Below are positions 34,013 through 42,574 of a stretch of DNA of 64,000 nucleotides, piece after piece; position 1 is the first letter of the stretch, and the number at the start of each line of letters is the position of its first letter. Under the pieces are notes generated by a model. It was given only the letters and a program-made list of their open reading frames with translations, did not search any database and was not told where the DNA came from. The stretch spans positions 930,001 through 994,000 of the forward strand of contig NZ_CP163443.1 in assembly GCF_041053055.1 (NCBI RefSeq), given 5' to 3'. The position numbers and the translations under genes are program-made. This stretch comes from Streptomyces sp. R41. GTDB lineage: Bacteria > Actinomycetota > Actinomycetes > Streptomycetales > Streptomycetaceae.

Positions 34013-35032
34013 TCACACATCGTCATCCCTCAACGACATCACGCCGCAAAAGTCAGTAGTGCCGTCACGCAGGAGCGTGACGATGTTGCGGCCGTCGTAC
34101 AGCTCCTCGAGGGGCCGCCCCGTCACAAAGGACAGGACCTGTGCGTAGTGGCTCAGGTCAAAGGGGTCGAAGACGGGTTTGGCAGACAGTCCCGCGATGG
34201 GCAGGGTGAGGATGCCGACATGGTCCTCGGCGGCATGCATCAGGTGCTTGGGGACACGGTTGAACAACGTGGTCATGTAGGCGGCCAGCGCCGCAGTTTC
34301 ACGGAACTGTTGTGGGTGGAGATCCAATTGCTTGGCGGCCTCCAGGCCGGGAACGGTTACGGCTTCGGCAAGCGCTCCCCAGTCCTGGAGTACGGCGACG
34401 ACTGCGGTGGCGCCTGCGCGTACAGCGAAGAAGGGGAAGTTGATGATGTCGACGTAGTCGAAACGGCCGCGCGGATGCGTGGGTTCCTGCGTCCGGAACA
34501 CGAAGATGGACGCCGGATGCTGATCTGGCTGCCAGCGAACGACTCCGCGTGCGGCTTGCATCAGCAGGTGATGGGTCTTGAAGCTGGCCAGGAATTCGGG
34601 CGTCATGATGGTGCCGGCTTGCGCGTCCCGTCGGTCAACCAGCAGGGAAAGCTCCCGGAACATCAGGCCGTAGTAAATCTTTCCCATCCACAGGAACAGC
34701 GTGGTCGCATCCAGTGCCGCGACTGCGTCGGGTCCTTCGGCGAACGCGTCGCCCACGGCCTGCTCTATACGCGACAGGTGCTCGTTGTTACAGCTGCTGC
34801 AGCAAGGGATCCTCATCTGCGCGTACGGCATCAGCGTGCCGTTCAGCAGCGTGATCTTTTCGTTCCACAAGTCGAACCGCCGCAGCAGCCACTGAGGGAA
34901 CACGTGCTCGTCCGTCCGGCCTCGGGTGAGGTCGGCTCCACACAGGAAGCAGCGGTCATGGGTCAGGGCCTGATCGTGGCCCCACTGGTAGATGAACCCA
35001 GGCATGCTCCCCAGGTCGTAGTCGCTTGACAC
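34013..35032 (-). CDS. HNH-like zinc-finger protein, possible endonuclease, 339 aa
   Basis: Near the N-terminus DRCFLCGADLTRGRTDEHVF, PQWLLRRF and later CCSSCNNEHLSRIE give the C-x2-C ... E-H-V-F-P-x-W ... C-x2-C-N-x-x-H pattern of HNH-type treble clefs. The rest is a helical domain that may recognise substrate (LFLWMGKIYYGLMFRELSLL). The start is GTG 35032 or ATG 35005; the latter has GGGGAG close upstream. It lies between an IS630 element and a receiver fragment, in an island with caspase and kinase/HD operons, so a defence or toxin role is plausible but unproven. Confidence 0.65.
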   Translation of the reverse strand: MSSDYDLGSMPGFIYQWGHDQALTHDRCFLCGADLTRGRTDEHVFPQWLLRRFDLWNEKITLLNGTLMPYAQMRIPCCSSCNNEHLSRIEQAVGDAFAEGPDAVAALDATTLFLWMGKIYYGLMFRELSLLVDRRDAQAGTIMTPEFLASFKTHHLLMQAARGVVRWQPDQHPASIFVFRTQEPTHPRGRFDYVDIINFPFFAVRAGATAVVAVLQDWGALAEAVTVPGLEAAKQLDLHPQQFRETAALAAYMTTLFNRVPKHLMHAAEDHVGILTLPIAGLSAKPVFDPFDLSHYAQVLSFVTGRPLEELYDGRNIVTLLRDGTTDFCGVMSLRDDDV

Positions 35033-35107
35033 AGGGAGAAGCCTAATGAGTGGTGTGCATCGTGAAGTTGCAGGTCACGGATCTGGTGTGAGGGGCGGGT
35101 TGGATAC

Positions 35108-35362
35108 TCACGCGGGTCGTCGGCGGGTGTCCACGGCGAAGATCGTCTGACCTGTCGGCCGGGGCCGTATGTCGAGGACGATCGCGTCGTAGTTGTTCTC
35201 CCGGGTCAGCCACAGCCCATCCACCCCGTTGAGGGCTACGTCGACGGCGAAGCCCTCGGCCTCCAGACCGTCCCTGACTCCGGCGGCGAGCCGATCCTCG
35301 TCCTTGACCAAAGAGACAGGAGCACCCCCGGGGGCTGGACAGACGGCGAGGAAGCCGCGCAT
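35108..35362 (-). pseudogene. Response-regulator receiver fragment
   Basis: The middle of this minus frame, LVKDEDRLAAGVRDGLEAEG, FAVDVALNGVDGLWL and YDAIVLDI, is the first 55 residues of an OmpR-type receiver including the phosphoacceptor Asp. Both ends run into unrelated sequence (PRPTGQTIFAVDTRRRPA is unrelated to a receiver). It is a gene scrap left between the HNH-like and caspase genes. Confidence 0.6.
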
Positions 35363-35377
35363 CGCTGACCTTGAAGG

Positions 35378-37525
35378 TCAGTTCGTCGCCGCCGAGTGGG
35401 TGGTAGTGGCGGGCGAAGCCGATGCGGCTGGAGAAGGGGCGACGTTCCACGTCCAAACGGTGCCGCCTTTGCCGGCGGCGGCGAGGGTGCCGTCGGGGCT
35501 GAACGCCATGCTTTCGAAATCGCCGATGGAGCCGGAGGCGGTGGCGGTGAAGTGGCCGGGGGCCAGGCTCACCAGCGTCACCGGGCCGCCGCCCGCCGAC
35601 GTGGCGAGGGTTTTGCCGTCGGGGCTGAACGTTCCGCCATTGCCATCGGTGAGGGTGGCGGTGGTCTTGCCGGTGGCCACCTCCCACAGCCGCACCGGGT
35701 TGTCGTAGGGATCGCCAGCAAGGGTGCTGGCGGTGGCGAGGGTCTTGCTGTCCGGGCTGAACGCCCAGCTGACGCCAGCTGGGTGGCCGGTGCGGATGAC
35801 CGTAGTTTTGCCGGTGGCCACGTTTCGCAGCCGCACGGTGATGTTGTCCGTTCTGTCGGCGTCCTGGGTGGCGATGGTTTTCCCGTCCGGGCTGAACGCC
35901 ACACCGTTGCCCTTGGCGGTTTGCCCGGTGAGGGTGGCGGTGGTTTTGCTGGTGGCCAGGTTCCACAGCCGCACTGTGTCGTCGCTGCTGGTGGCCAGGG
36001 TTTTGCCGTCCGGGCTGAACTCGGCCCATGAGCCGGCGCTGGGGAGGGTGGCCGGGTCAGTTACCTGTGGAGCGTAGCGCGATGGACCTTCACCGCTACC
36101 GCTCGTCGTCGAATCGGATCCTCCGCGTGTGGACAGGAGTACGGCGATGACGGTCGCCGTCAGGACCAGGAGCGTGGCGCCTGCAGTGAGTACCTTGGAT
36201 CGGCGGGTCCGTGGAAGGAGGCGTGGCCCACGGCCGGTGCCGGTGTCGGGGCCCGGTGCGTCGGGGCGCGCGGTCGTCGGTGCGTCGGGGCGGGGCCGGC
36301 TCTCCGACACGGGCGCGGTGGCCGCGAGAGAGCGTGGTCCCTCCGGGGGCCTGGTCGACTCAGATGCATGCGTCGGCGGTGTGGGCTGGGCCGATGACGG
36401 GCCGCTGCCTGCAGCGGTGGCGGGAGTACGGTCGTGGCTGTTGCGGTCCGGGGCGGGAGACACGCCGGGCGGCGTCGTGGCCGCCTGCTGCGGTGGCTGA
36501 GGAGTTCGTCCGGCTGATTCCGCGCTGGGTGTTTCGGGCGAGCCCGATGTCTCAGGCGGGCCCGTTGTCTGCGGCGGTCGGGGAAGTACGGACCGCAGGC
36601 CCGCGGCGGCGGCAGCGGAGACGAGTTTGCTGTCGTCGTCGACGAGACGGCGGATTTCGTCGAGGACCGAGGTGCGGACGACGTCGTTGCCGATCCGGTA
36701 CAGGTGGGCGAGCCCGTCGAGGGCGCCGAGCCGGTCGTTGGCGATCGGGCTGCCAATGGCGTTGCGCAGGTAGGCCGGGAGCGTCCAGTTGATGTTTTTG
36801 GCGATGACGGTGCGGCCCTCGACGTTGTCCTGTTTCTTGGGTCGCTGCTGCGGCATCTCCTCGACGACCCGATCGCGAACGTAGCTGTACAGCTCGTCGA
36901 GGGTGATGTCGCCATCCCCGTCGAGATCCGCGCTGCCGTCCCGCAGTCCCGCCACGAGATAGCGGGTGAACACGGATTGTGGGGCCTGGCCGTGTAGCTG
37001 GTTGCCTTCGAAGGAGTACTGGGTGGCGTCCGATGCGGTCAGCACGGTACGGCCGCGGCCCTGGAAACGTTCCAGCGCGTGTATCGCGGTGTCGGCCTTG
37101 GCGATCCGCCCGGCCGGGAAGGCCCCGCTGTAACAGCAGTCGAGAATAAGTACCTTCTGCCGTGAGGAAGAGCCGCCCATCGCCTGATCGACGTGCTCCG
37201 CGGACAGCGCGGTGAACAGCAGGCTGTCGCGGCGGGTGTTGCTCATCGCCAGGTACAGCCGACCGTCGTCATCCTTGAGGCCGTGGCCGGTGAAGTACAG
37301 CAGCGTCAGGTCGTCGCGGCGCCGATCGCGATAGAAGTCGCCGATGGCCTCGCCGACGAGGTGGTGCGGTTCGTTGACCAGCGTGGTGACCTCGAATCCG
37401 GCGATGGCCGGGTCCCGCAGCACTGCGGCGAACGCCTCCGCGTCGTGCGCCGGAGCGGTCAGCCGCCGCAGGCCGGTGTCCTGGTAGTCGTAGGTGGCGA
37501 TCAGCAGCGCCAGTCGGCGTCCCAT
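35378..37525 (-). CDS. Caspase-family (C14) protease with membrane helix and WD40 repeats, 715 aa
   Basis: Residues 1-235 form a caspase-like domain with the catalytic His81 in YFTGHGLKD and Cys131 in VLILDCCYSGAF. A helical spacer (about 240-305) and a Pro/Ser/Thr-rich linker follow. A transmembrane helix lies at about 455-478 (VLTAGATLLVLTATVIAVLL), then about five WD40-like units with repeated FSPDGKTLAT and TVRLWNLATSK motifs. The propeller probably senses a signal outside or at the membrane, while the protease faces the cytosol. It is the downstream partner of an EACC1 gene (2-bp gap). EACC1-caspase pairs are predicted conflict effectors in multicellular bacteria. The gene appears intact. 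Confidence 0.9.
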   Translation of the reverse strand: MGRRLALLIATYDYQDTGLRRLTAPAHDAEAFAAVLRDPAIAGFEVTTLVNEPHHLVGEAIGDFYRDRRRDDLTLLYFTGHGLKDDDGRLYLAMSNTRRDSLLFTALSAEHVDQAMGGSSSRQKVLILDCCYSGAFPAGRIAKADTAIHALERFQGRGRTVLTASDATQYSFEGNQLHGQAPQSVFTRYLVAGLRDGSADLDGDGDITLDELYSYVRDRVVEEMPQQRPKKQDNVEGRTVIAKNINWTLPAYLRNAIGSPIANDRLGALDGLAHLYRIGNDVVRTSVLDEIRRLVDDDSKLVSAAAAAGLRSVLPRPPQTTGPPETSGSPETPSAESAGRTPQPPQQAATTPPGVSPAPDRNSHDRTPATAAGSGPSSAQPTPPTHASESTRPPEGPRSLAATAPVSESRPRPDAPTTARPDAPGPDTGTGRGPRLLPRTRRSKVLTAGATLLVLTATVIAVLLSTRGGSDSTTSGSGEGPSRYAPQVTDPATLPSAGSWAEFSPDGKTLATSSDDTVRLWNLATSKTTATLTGQTAKGNGVAFSPDGKTIATQDADRTDNITVRLRNVATGKTTVIRTGHPAGVSWAFSPDSKTLATASTLAGDPYDNPVRLWEVATGKTTATLTDGNGGTFSPDGKTLATSAGGGPVTLVSLAPGHFTATASGSIGDFESMAFSPDGTLAAAGKGGTVWTWNVAPSPAASASPATTTHSAATN

Positions 37526-37527
37526 GG

Positions 37528-37740
37528 CTAACTGCCGGTGTGGCGACGGACGAACGCATCGACCAGGTCTCGCCGTTCGGCGTCGGACGCACGCTCCAGT
37601 TCGATCGTGTCACCGTCGATGGTCAGCGAGACACGGTGCCGGGCAGAGGACCTGCCGAGCCAGTCGCGCACGGTCTCGACGAGCGCGGTGAACACGCCAC
37701 CGGACGCGCTCAACGCCACGACGACTGCCCCGAGAGTGAC
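37528..37740 (-). pseudogene. EACC1 (effector-associated constant component 1), 5'-truncated
   Basis: The end reads VTLGAVVVALSASGGVFTAL, VETVRDWLGRSS and RVSLTIDGDTIELERASDAE, RRDLVDAFVRRHTGS. This is the typical second half of EACC1 proteins: a Gly-rich membrane-like helix and a beta-hairpin ending in a D-x-hhxAhh helix. Normal EACC1 proteins are about 110-125 aa; the first roughly 45 residues are replaced by transposase sequence at about 37,745-37,775. A shorter in-frame start (37719) exists. EACC1 is thought to couple sensors to effectors such as the adjacent caspase. Confidence 0.7.
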
Positions 37741-37777
37741 CGCGTCGGAGCCCTTCGCCCCGTCGAGGCACTCGGCG

Positions 37778-38738
37778 GGACAGCCGATCGTGGCCGGCTG
37801 GGCCTACTCCTGGCTCGCCGGCCTGGAGTTGACGACGAACTCGTGGACCGCTCCGGTCGATGCCCGGCGCCTGGTCCCGGGCGAGAACCCGAGCACGGTC
37901 GCCGCCCGACAGATCCGCGGCCTGCTGCAACAGAGTCCTGAACTGGGCCTGCAGACACCGCTGTTCGTGTTCGACGGCGGCTACGACTCCGTGCGCCTGG
38001 CCCTCGAGCTCACCGCCGCCCCGGCTCAGGACGGCTGCCGGGAGGCCGCGCCGCCACGGCGCGAAATTCGCCTGCCCCGACCCCACCACCTGGCCGGCCC
38101 CGGACGCCGTCCACACGTGCACGGACGAGCAGTACGGCGCGGTGACCGTGCAGATATGGCACCGCTTGCACGCCAAGACCCAGCAGCACGACGGCCACGG
38201 CAGCCGCGGCCCCCGCCCCATCGTCCCCGGCACCCTGGTCCGGCTCACCGTCGACCGGCTGCCCGGCCGGAGCCGGGCACCGAAGATCTTGTGGCTGTGG
38301 TAGACAGGACCACCCGGCCACACCCCCAATCCGGACCTGCTCTGGCGGGCCTACACCCGCCGCTTCGACATCGAACACACCTTCCGCTTCGCCCGCCAGA
38401 CTCTGAACTGGACCCTGCCCCGGCCCCGCACTCCCGAGCAGGCCGACCGGTGGACCTGGCTGATCATCGCCGCCTACACCCAACTTCGCCTCGCCCGAAC
38501 CCTGGTGGCCGACCACCGACTGCCCTGGGAGAAACCGCTGCCGCCTGCCCGGCTCACACCTGGCCGTGTCCGCCGACGATTTCGTCACGTTCAGGCAGCA
38601 GTGGGAACACCAGCCAAGCCGCCACAACCCTTCGGACGCTCCGCAGGCCGTCCACAAGGCACCCGGCGAGGACCCGCACCCCGCCACCCCGCGGTCAAAA
38701 CAGCTGCAAGACCCGCGACCCACCACCCTCAGGGATAA
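37778..38738 (+). pseudogene. Degenerate IS4/IS701-like DDE transposase remnant
   Basis: Pieces in several frames form one transposase: PIVAGWAYSWLAGLELTTNS, TPLFVFDGGYDSVRLALEL (second Asp), HGAKFACPDPTTWPAPDAVH, GTLVRLTVDRL, and after a TAG at about 38,301, RRFDIEHTFRFARQTLNWTL with the catalytic Glu. The tail is QADRWTWLIIAAYTQLRLAR. The N-terminus is absent and at least two frameshifts plus a stop are present. Its insertion probably destroyed the 5' part of the EACC1 gene. Confidence 0.75.
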
Positions 38739-38831
38739 AAGCGAAGAAAGCATCCCAGAACACCAACTACCTAGATCAGATGCTCTCTAAGCCTGGCGCT
38801 GTTCTCGCCGTGGATCCTCGGATGTGGCGAG

Positions 38832-39299
38832 CTACCGGAGACCGGTCGCGGCCATGCCCATGAGTCGGGCCAGTTCCTCCCGGATGAGCGAACCGCGGCG
38901 CTGCAGATCCTCTTCGTCCAGCGCACGGTGGAGATCGGAGGTCAAGTCCAGCAAGCGGTTGGCCAGGCTGGACAACCCAGGGTCGTCGGCCAGTAGTTGG
39001 AGCTGGAACATGGCGTGCCAGGCGACAGCCCGGTTGCGATGCGCCTCGGATCTGGCCTCTATGAGCACGGGCTCGGGAGAATTCGCGTGGCGCTGTTCCC
39101 AGCGAGCGAACTCTGCCCTCCGGTAGGTCATGATCGCTTTGGCGAAATCGCTGTACGCCAGCATGCGGTCCTGTCGGAGCCGCTCGGACCGGGCGAAAAG
39201 CTCCGCACGATGCGCGACCCGGCTCTGGAGGAAGTGATTTGCCACTGCGCCAGCCAACGTTCCGAAGATCGCCAGACCGGCCGCGACGAGAGTGTCCAT
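38832..39299 (-). CDS. Single-pass membrane protein with coiled coil, 155 aa
   Basis: From ATG 39299 the N-terminal helix TLVAAGLAIFGTLAGAVANH forms a membrane anchor. A cytoplasmic helical region follows (ARSERLRQDRMLAYSDFAKA, HAMFQLQLLADDPGLSSLAN), ending in LIREELARLMGMAATGLR. The frame is open upstream to 39380, but that part is Arg/Pro-rich and unlike coding. The family is widespread in Streptomyces with unknown function. It is divergent from the kinase-radical SAM-HD operon and shares a roughly 135 bp intergenic region with it, so it may belong to the same system. Confidence 0.65.
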   Translation of the reverse strand: MDTLVAAGLAIFGTLAGAVANHFLQSRVAHRAELFARSERLRQDRMLAYSDFAKAIMTYRRAEFARWEQRHANSPEPVLIEARSEAHRNRAVAWHAMFQLQLLADDPGLSSLANRLLDLTSDLHRALDEEDLQRRGSLIREELARLMGMAATGLR

Positions 39300-39434
39300 T
39301 CGCTCAGTTGTACACGGTGAGAGGATGCCCGGAGGGGGAGTCGCGCGACAGCGGCGACGGCTACTTCGCCCTGCTGACACACCCGTCCGGCGTGGGTAGC
39401 CTGAGGGAAGAATCCCGTTGCGCGGCAGTGGGGT

Positions 39435-41345
39435 TTGTCGACGTCACTGGGGGGTCTGTTGCGCATCATCGGGCGGCACTCACAGGTGTCGGTGGGTGAC
39501 GTAAGAAGGCTCGTCAGAAGCACTTTGGAGGGTATCGGTACGAGTGGTGCCGATACGACGGATGATCGCCTGGTGCGCCTTCTCCCTGGAGGCTATTCGG
39601 GCTCACTTGTGGCGCTGGTCTGGACAGGATATATCGACCCCATAGTCCTCAAGGCCGGGCCCGTTCAGGAAATCGAGGCGGAACACAGTCACAGGCAGGA
39701 TTACACCGGGGGTGACCCCTGGTTGACGGCGCACAGTCTTGACGGCGTGCACGGCCCCATTGAGATCGAGGTCGACGATCGGCCGGTATTGTGGGCGGTG
39801 ATCGCGTACCGCTACATCGGCGGTAAGTCTTTCGAGGATCTCGACAATTTCAGCGACTTCGAGCGACTCATGCAGACGTATTTGTGGAACGTGAATCGCG
39901 ATGAATCACCTTCGGAAGTGACGGTTCGAGAGTGTTTCCGGACCATCGCGACAACCCTGGCGGACGGTCGATCCACTCACTCTGCCGCGGGCACCGCTCC
40001 ACTGATCACGTATCTCCCACCTGTCCGATGGGAGACGGGGATCCTGGCCGCTCTCAACACGGCCCGCTCGTTCTGTCCCGATCTGCCGGAGCTCATCGGA
40101 TTCCGCGACTGGTGGGAGGAGAGCATCGCGTCCGTCAGAATCGCGCCGGTGCACGATGATCGCCTCCTGCACGGCGACATCCGATTCGCGAACATTCTCG
40201 TGGACGCGGTTCATTCCGATGTGCACTTCATCGATTTCGGCAGCGGACGCCGAGGGCATGTTTTCGAGGATTTCGCTCGATTTGAAATGGACCTCCTGTT
40301 CCGCGCGATCCCGCACATCACCGGCGGCGATGGCGGCCTGGACCGGTCGATCCTGCTGGAATCGATGGAATTCATTTTGCGGGACGAGGTGAACCTTGGG
40401 AAGAGGGAAGAGAGGGGCAACCGCCTGATGCGATGTCTCGACATCTGGCATCAGGTGATGTTCCAGGCGTTCCCTCAGATGACACGACCCGGCGCGCTCG
40501 TCATGTACAGATGGTTCCTACTCAGGGAATGCCTCAAGAGAACGCGGTGGACGAGTGGCGCAATGGCCGGTGCCGAGGAACCGGACGCGGCCTCACTCAT
40601 CTACACCATCTGCGCACTCCGGCAGAGCCTCTCAGGAAAGAGGGTGGCCGGAACCTGGATCTCGACCGCCCCGCAGGTACTGGCCTCCACACTCCACTGC
40701 CGAGCGGCATTCGTCCCCACCCGCGGCTCGGAACGCCTAGTCAACAAGCAGCGAAACGAGGCGAAGAAGGCAGCACTCCGTGAATCCGCGGTCAAGATAT
40801 CCACGGTCCGTCTACTCGCCGAAACCGGCCAGTCCTACCTCTCCGCAAGGGGCGCATTCAACGGTGAGGTCCGTGATGTGCTCTCCGCTGGCGCTGCCGT
40901 GATGATCGCCATCTGCAACCCCCACGTTCCCGAATACTACGGCCTTTCGAAATCCTACGATGCGACAGAGGACATCGAGCAGCCGTTGAGTGCGATCCCA
41001 CTCAGAAAGACCGAGGAGAGCATTCGGGGATATCGTGCGCTACGCGAGGAATTTGGTTCCCTGATCGAAGTGAGATTGTGTCGGTTCGGAGTGGGGTCCA
41101 CCATCCTGCTCACCGACCAGGCGACATTCTTCGAGCCATATTTCCGCACCCGGCGCACGAAACGAGAGGCTCTCCTGTTCGACTCCTTCGAGCTTCAATT
41201 CGAGTCGTCGGGCCTCCACAGCACGAGCCTCCTCCAGGAGACCTTTGAATTCCATTGGAGAAATTCGGATCACATAGACGATGCCTCGGCTCGCCCCGCG
41301 GGATACGAGGCCCTGCGCTCGGCATTCCTCAACCTGTGGAGGTGA
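39435..41345 (+). CDS. APH/choline-kinase-like protein with extra C-terminal effector-like domain, 636 aa (operon gene 1)
   Basis: Residues 1-400 are an aminoglycoside-phosphotransferase-like kinase: a Gly-rich entry (LLPGGYSGSLVALVWTG), the catalytic loop LLHGDIRFANILVD (about 244-257) and the metal-binding VHFIDFGSG (about 263-271). The C-terminal 200 residues (TVRLLAETGQSYLSARGAFN, AVMIAICNPHVPEYY, FGVGSTILLTDQATFFEPYF) form a separate domain resembling the PLD-like sensor/effector modules fused to bacterial regulators (inference). TTG starts are likely (39435 or 39459, the latter preceded by a G-rich site); GTG 39489 is also possible. The stop overlaps the next gene GTG (GTGA). Codon use is somewhat less GC-extreme than its neighbours, suggesting transfer. 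Confidence 0.75.
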   Translation: MSTSLGGLLRIIGRHSQVSVGDVRRLVRSTLEGIGTSGADTTDDRLVRLLPGGYSGSLVALVWTGYIDPIVLKAGPVQEIEAEHSHRQDYTGGDPWLTAHSLDGVHGPIEIEVDDRPVLWAVIAYRYIGGKSFEDLDNFSDFERLMQTYLWNVNRDESPSEVTVRECFRTIATTLADGRSTHSAAGTAPLITYLPPVRWETGILAALNTARSFCPDLPELIGFRDWWEESIASVRIAPVHDDRLLHGDIRFANILVDAVHSDVHFIDFGSGRRGHVFEDFARFEMDLLFRAIPHITGGDGGLDRSILLESMEFILRDEVNLGKREERGNRLMRCLDIWHQVMFQAFPQMTRPGALVMYRWFLLRECLKRTRWTSGAMAGAEEPDAASLIYTICALRQSLSGKRVAGTWISTAPQVLASTLHCRAAFVPTRGSERLVNKQRNEAKKAALRESAVKISTVRLLAETGQSYLSARGAFNGEVRDVLSAGAAVMIAICNPHVPEYYGLSKSYDATEDIEQPLSAIPLRKTEESIRGYRALREEFGSLIEVRLCRFGVGSTILLTDQATFFEPYFRTRRTKREALLFDSFELQFESSGLHSTSLLQETFEFHWRNSDHIDDASARPAGYEALRSAFLNLWR

Positions 41346-42574
41346 CCGGTCCGGTGCGGGAGCCGCAGCGAACGCCACCGTTGATCGCCGAACACGACAC
41401 CTGGATCAGCCTGGACCCCGTGGTCGGCTGTCCGGCCGACTGCGGATACTGCTATCTCGGCACCATGGGGCTACGAGCGACCAAGCCCATGAGGAGGGCG
41501 ACTCCGCGCCGTCTGGCCCACGAACTCCACAGTTACTTGAACGGGCGCCGCGCCGAACTCATCCACCCCCTGGACGATCCCACGCCGCTGTGCTTCGGAA
41601 ACTACACCGACATGGCGATGACGCCGGACAACGCCTCCATGATCGTCGCTGCCCTCACGGAGTTGGCCGAGCTCATCCCGCCGAGGCCGACCGTGCTCAT
41701 CACCAAGGCCACGGTGACCGAGAACCTGGTCGCCGAACTCGATGCGCTGGAATGGCCGATCGTCTGGTTCTTCAGCCAGTCGTTCGCAAGGGATCAGGGG
41801 ATCACGCTCGAACGGGGACGGATTGCCGACTTTGAGACCACGCTCAGGAACGCGCATCTGGTCAGCTCCTCGCGCTGGCAGTCCGCTGTCCACTTCTGGC
41901 GCCCGTTCGTCCCCGAGCTCTCTCACCCGCTGCCCGACTACCAGGCGGTGGTCCGACGCCTTCAGGACGTCGGCGTGGACGCCTCGGTCGTGGCAGGGAT
42001 GAGGCGGGGGCCTGGAGTTCCTGTGGACGACCCGCGCGTGCTTGCGAGTCTGCCGTCGTGTGCCGAGGCGCCATCGGAGCAGCGGGAGGTGTTCGATCGG
42101 GCGGGATGGGAGGAGTTGCGCGCGGCGGCCAGGACAGTGGGGTATCCGGTCTACCGGCACAGCTCGTGTGCGCTCGCCCTCGTCCGCTCCGCGCGTGAAC
42201 ACCTGGGGACATGGCGCACGGAGGTGTTCGCCGACCGCTGCCTTCCCTGCTCGTGCCCCAAGCCGCAGCGATCCAGGTGCGGGCCGGCTCGCACCGGCGA
42301 GAAGGACCTCACCGAAGACGCGGACGACTTCTGCGCACGGTTGGCGGCGTTCCTCGGGTTGAGCCGCGAGGCCATCTCCTTCGACGCTGGCACGGGATGC
42401 GTCGAGATCTTCGCGGAAGTGTCGGATCTCGAATACAACACGATCCTGCACGCGGCGCGCGGCAGGTACGTTCCCGTCCTGAAATCGGTCGGCTTCGAGA
42501 GGGCGTGGCGGAGCGCCTGGTCACTCAAGGCGCGACAGTTGTTCGAAGACAAGCCCGTAGGTGGCCCTGAGTGA
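41342..42574 (+). CDS. SPL-like radical SAM protein, 410 aa (operon gene 2)
   Basis: The iron-sulfur motif is CPADCGYCYLG (CxxxCxxC, Cys near 29, 33, 36), followed by a TIM-barrel pattern (TVLITKATVTENLV, PIVWFFSQSF, VHFWRPFVPE). Four Cys near the C-terminus (CLPCSCPKPQRSRC) could hold an auxiliary cluster, which is unusual for SPL-like enzymes. SPL-type radical SAM proteins act on nucleic acids or nucleotides, so a nucleotide substrate is reasonable but unproven. The GTG start overlaps the upstream stop (GTGA); GTG 41354 is an alternative with better GGAGG spacing. The end overlaps the HD gene by the same GTGA arrangement. Confidence 0.85.
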   Translation: MTGPVREPQRTPPLIAEHDTWISLDPVVGCPADCGYCYLGTMGLRATKPMRRATPRRLAHELHSYLNGRRAELIHPLDDPTPLCFGNYTDMAMTPDNASMIVAALTELAELIPPRPTVLITKATVTENLVAELDALEWPIVWFFSQSFARDQGITLERGRIADFETTLRNAHLVSSSRWQSAVHFWRPFVPELSHPLPDYQAVVRRLQDVGVDASVVAGMRRGPGVPVDDPRVLASLPSCAEAPSEQREVFDRAGWEELRAAARTVGYPVYRHSSCALALVRSAREHLGTWRTEVFADRCLPCSCPKPQRSRCGPARTGEKDLTEDADDFCARLAAFLGLSREAISFDAGTGCVEIFAEVSDLEYNTILHAARGRYVPVLKSVGFERAWRSAWSLKARQLFEDKPVGGPE

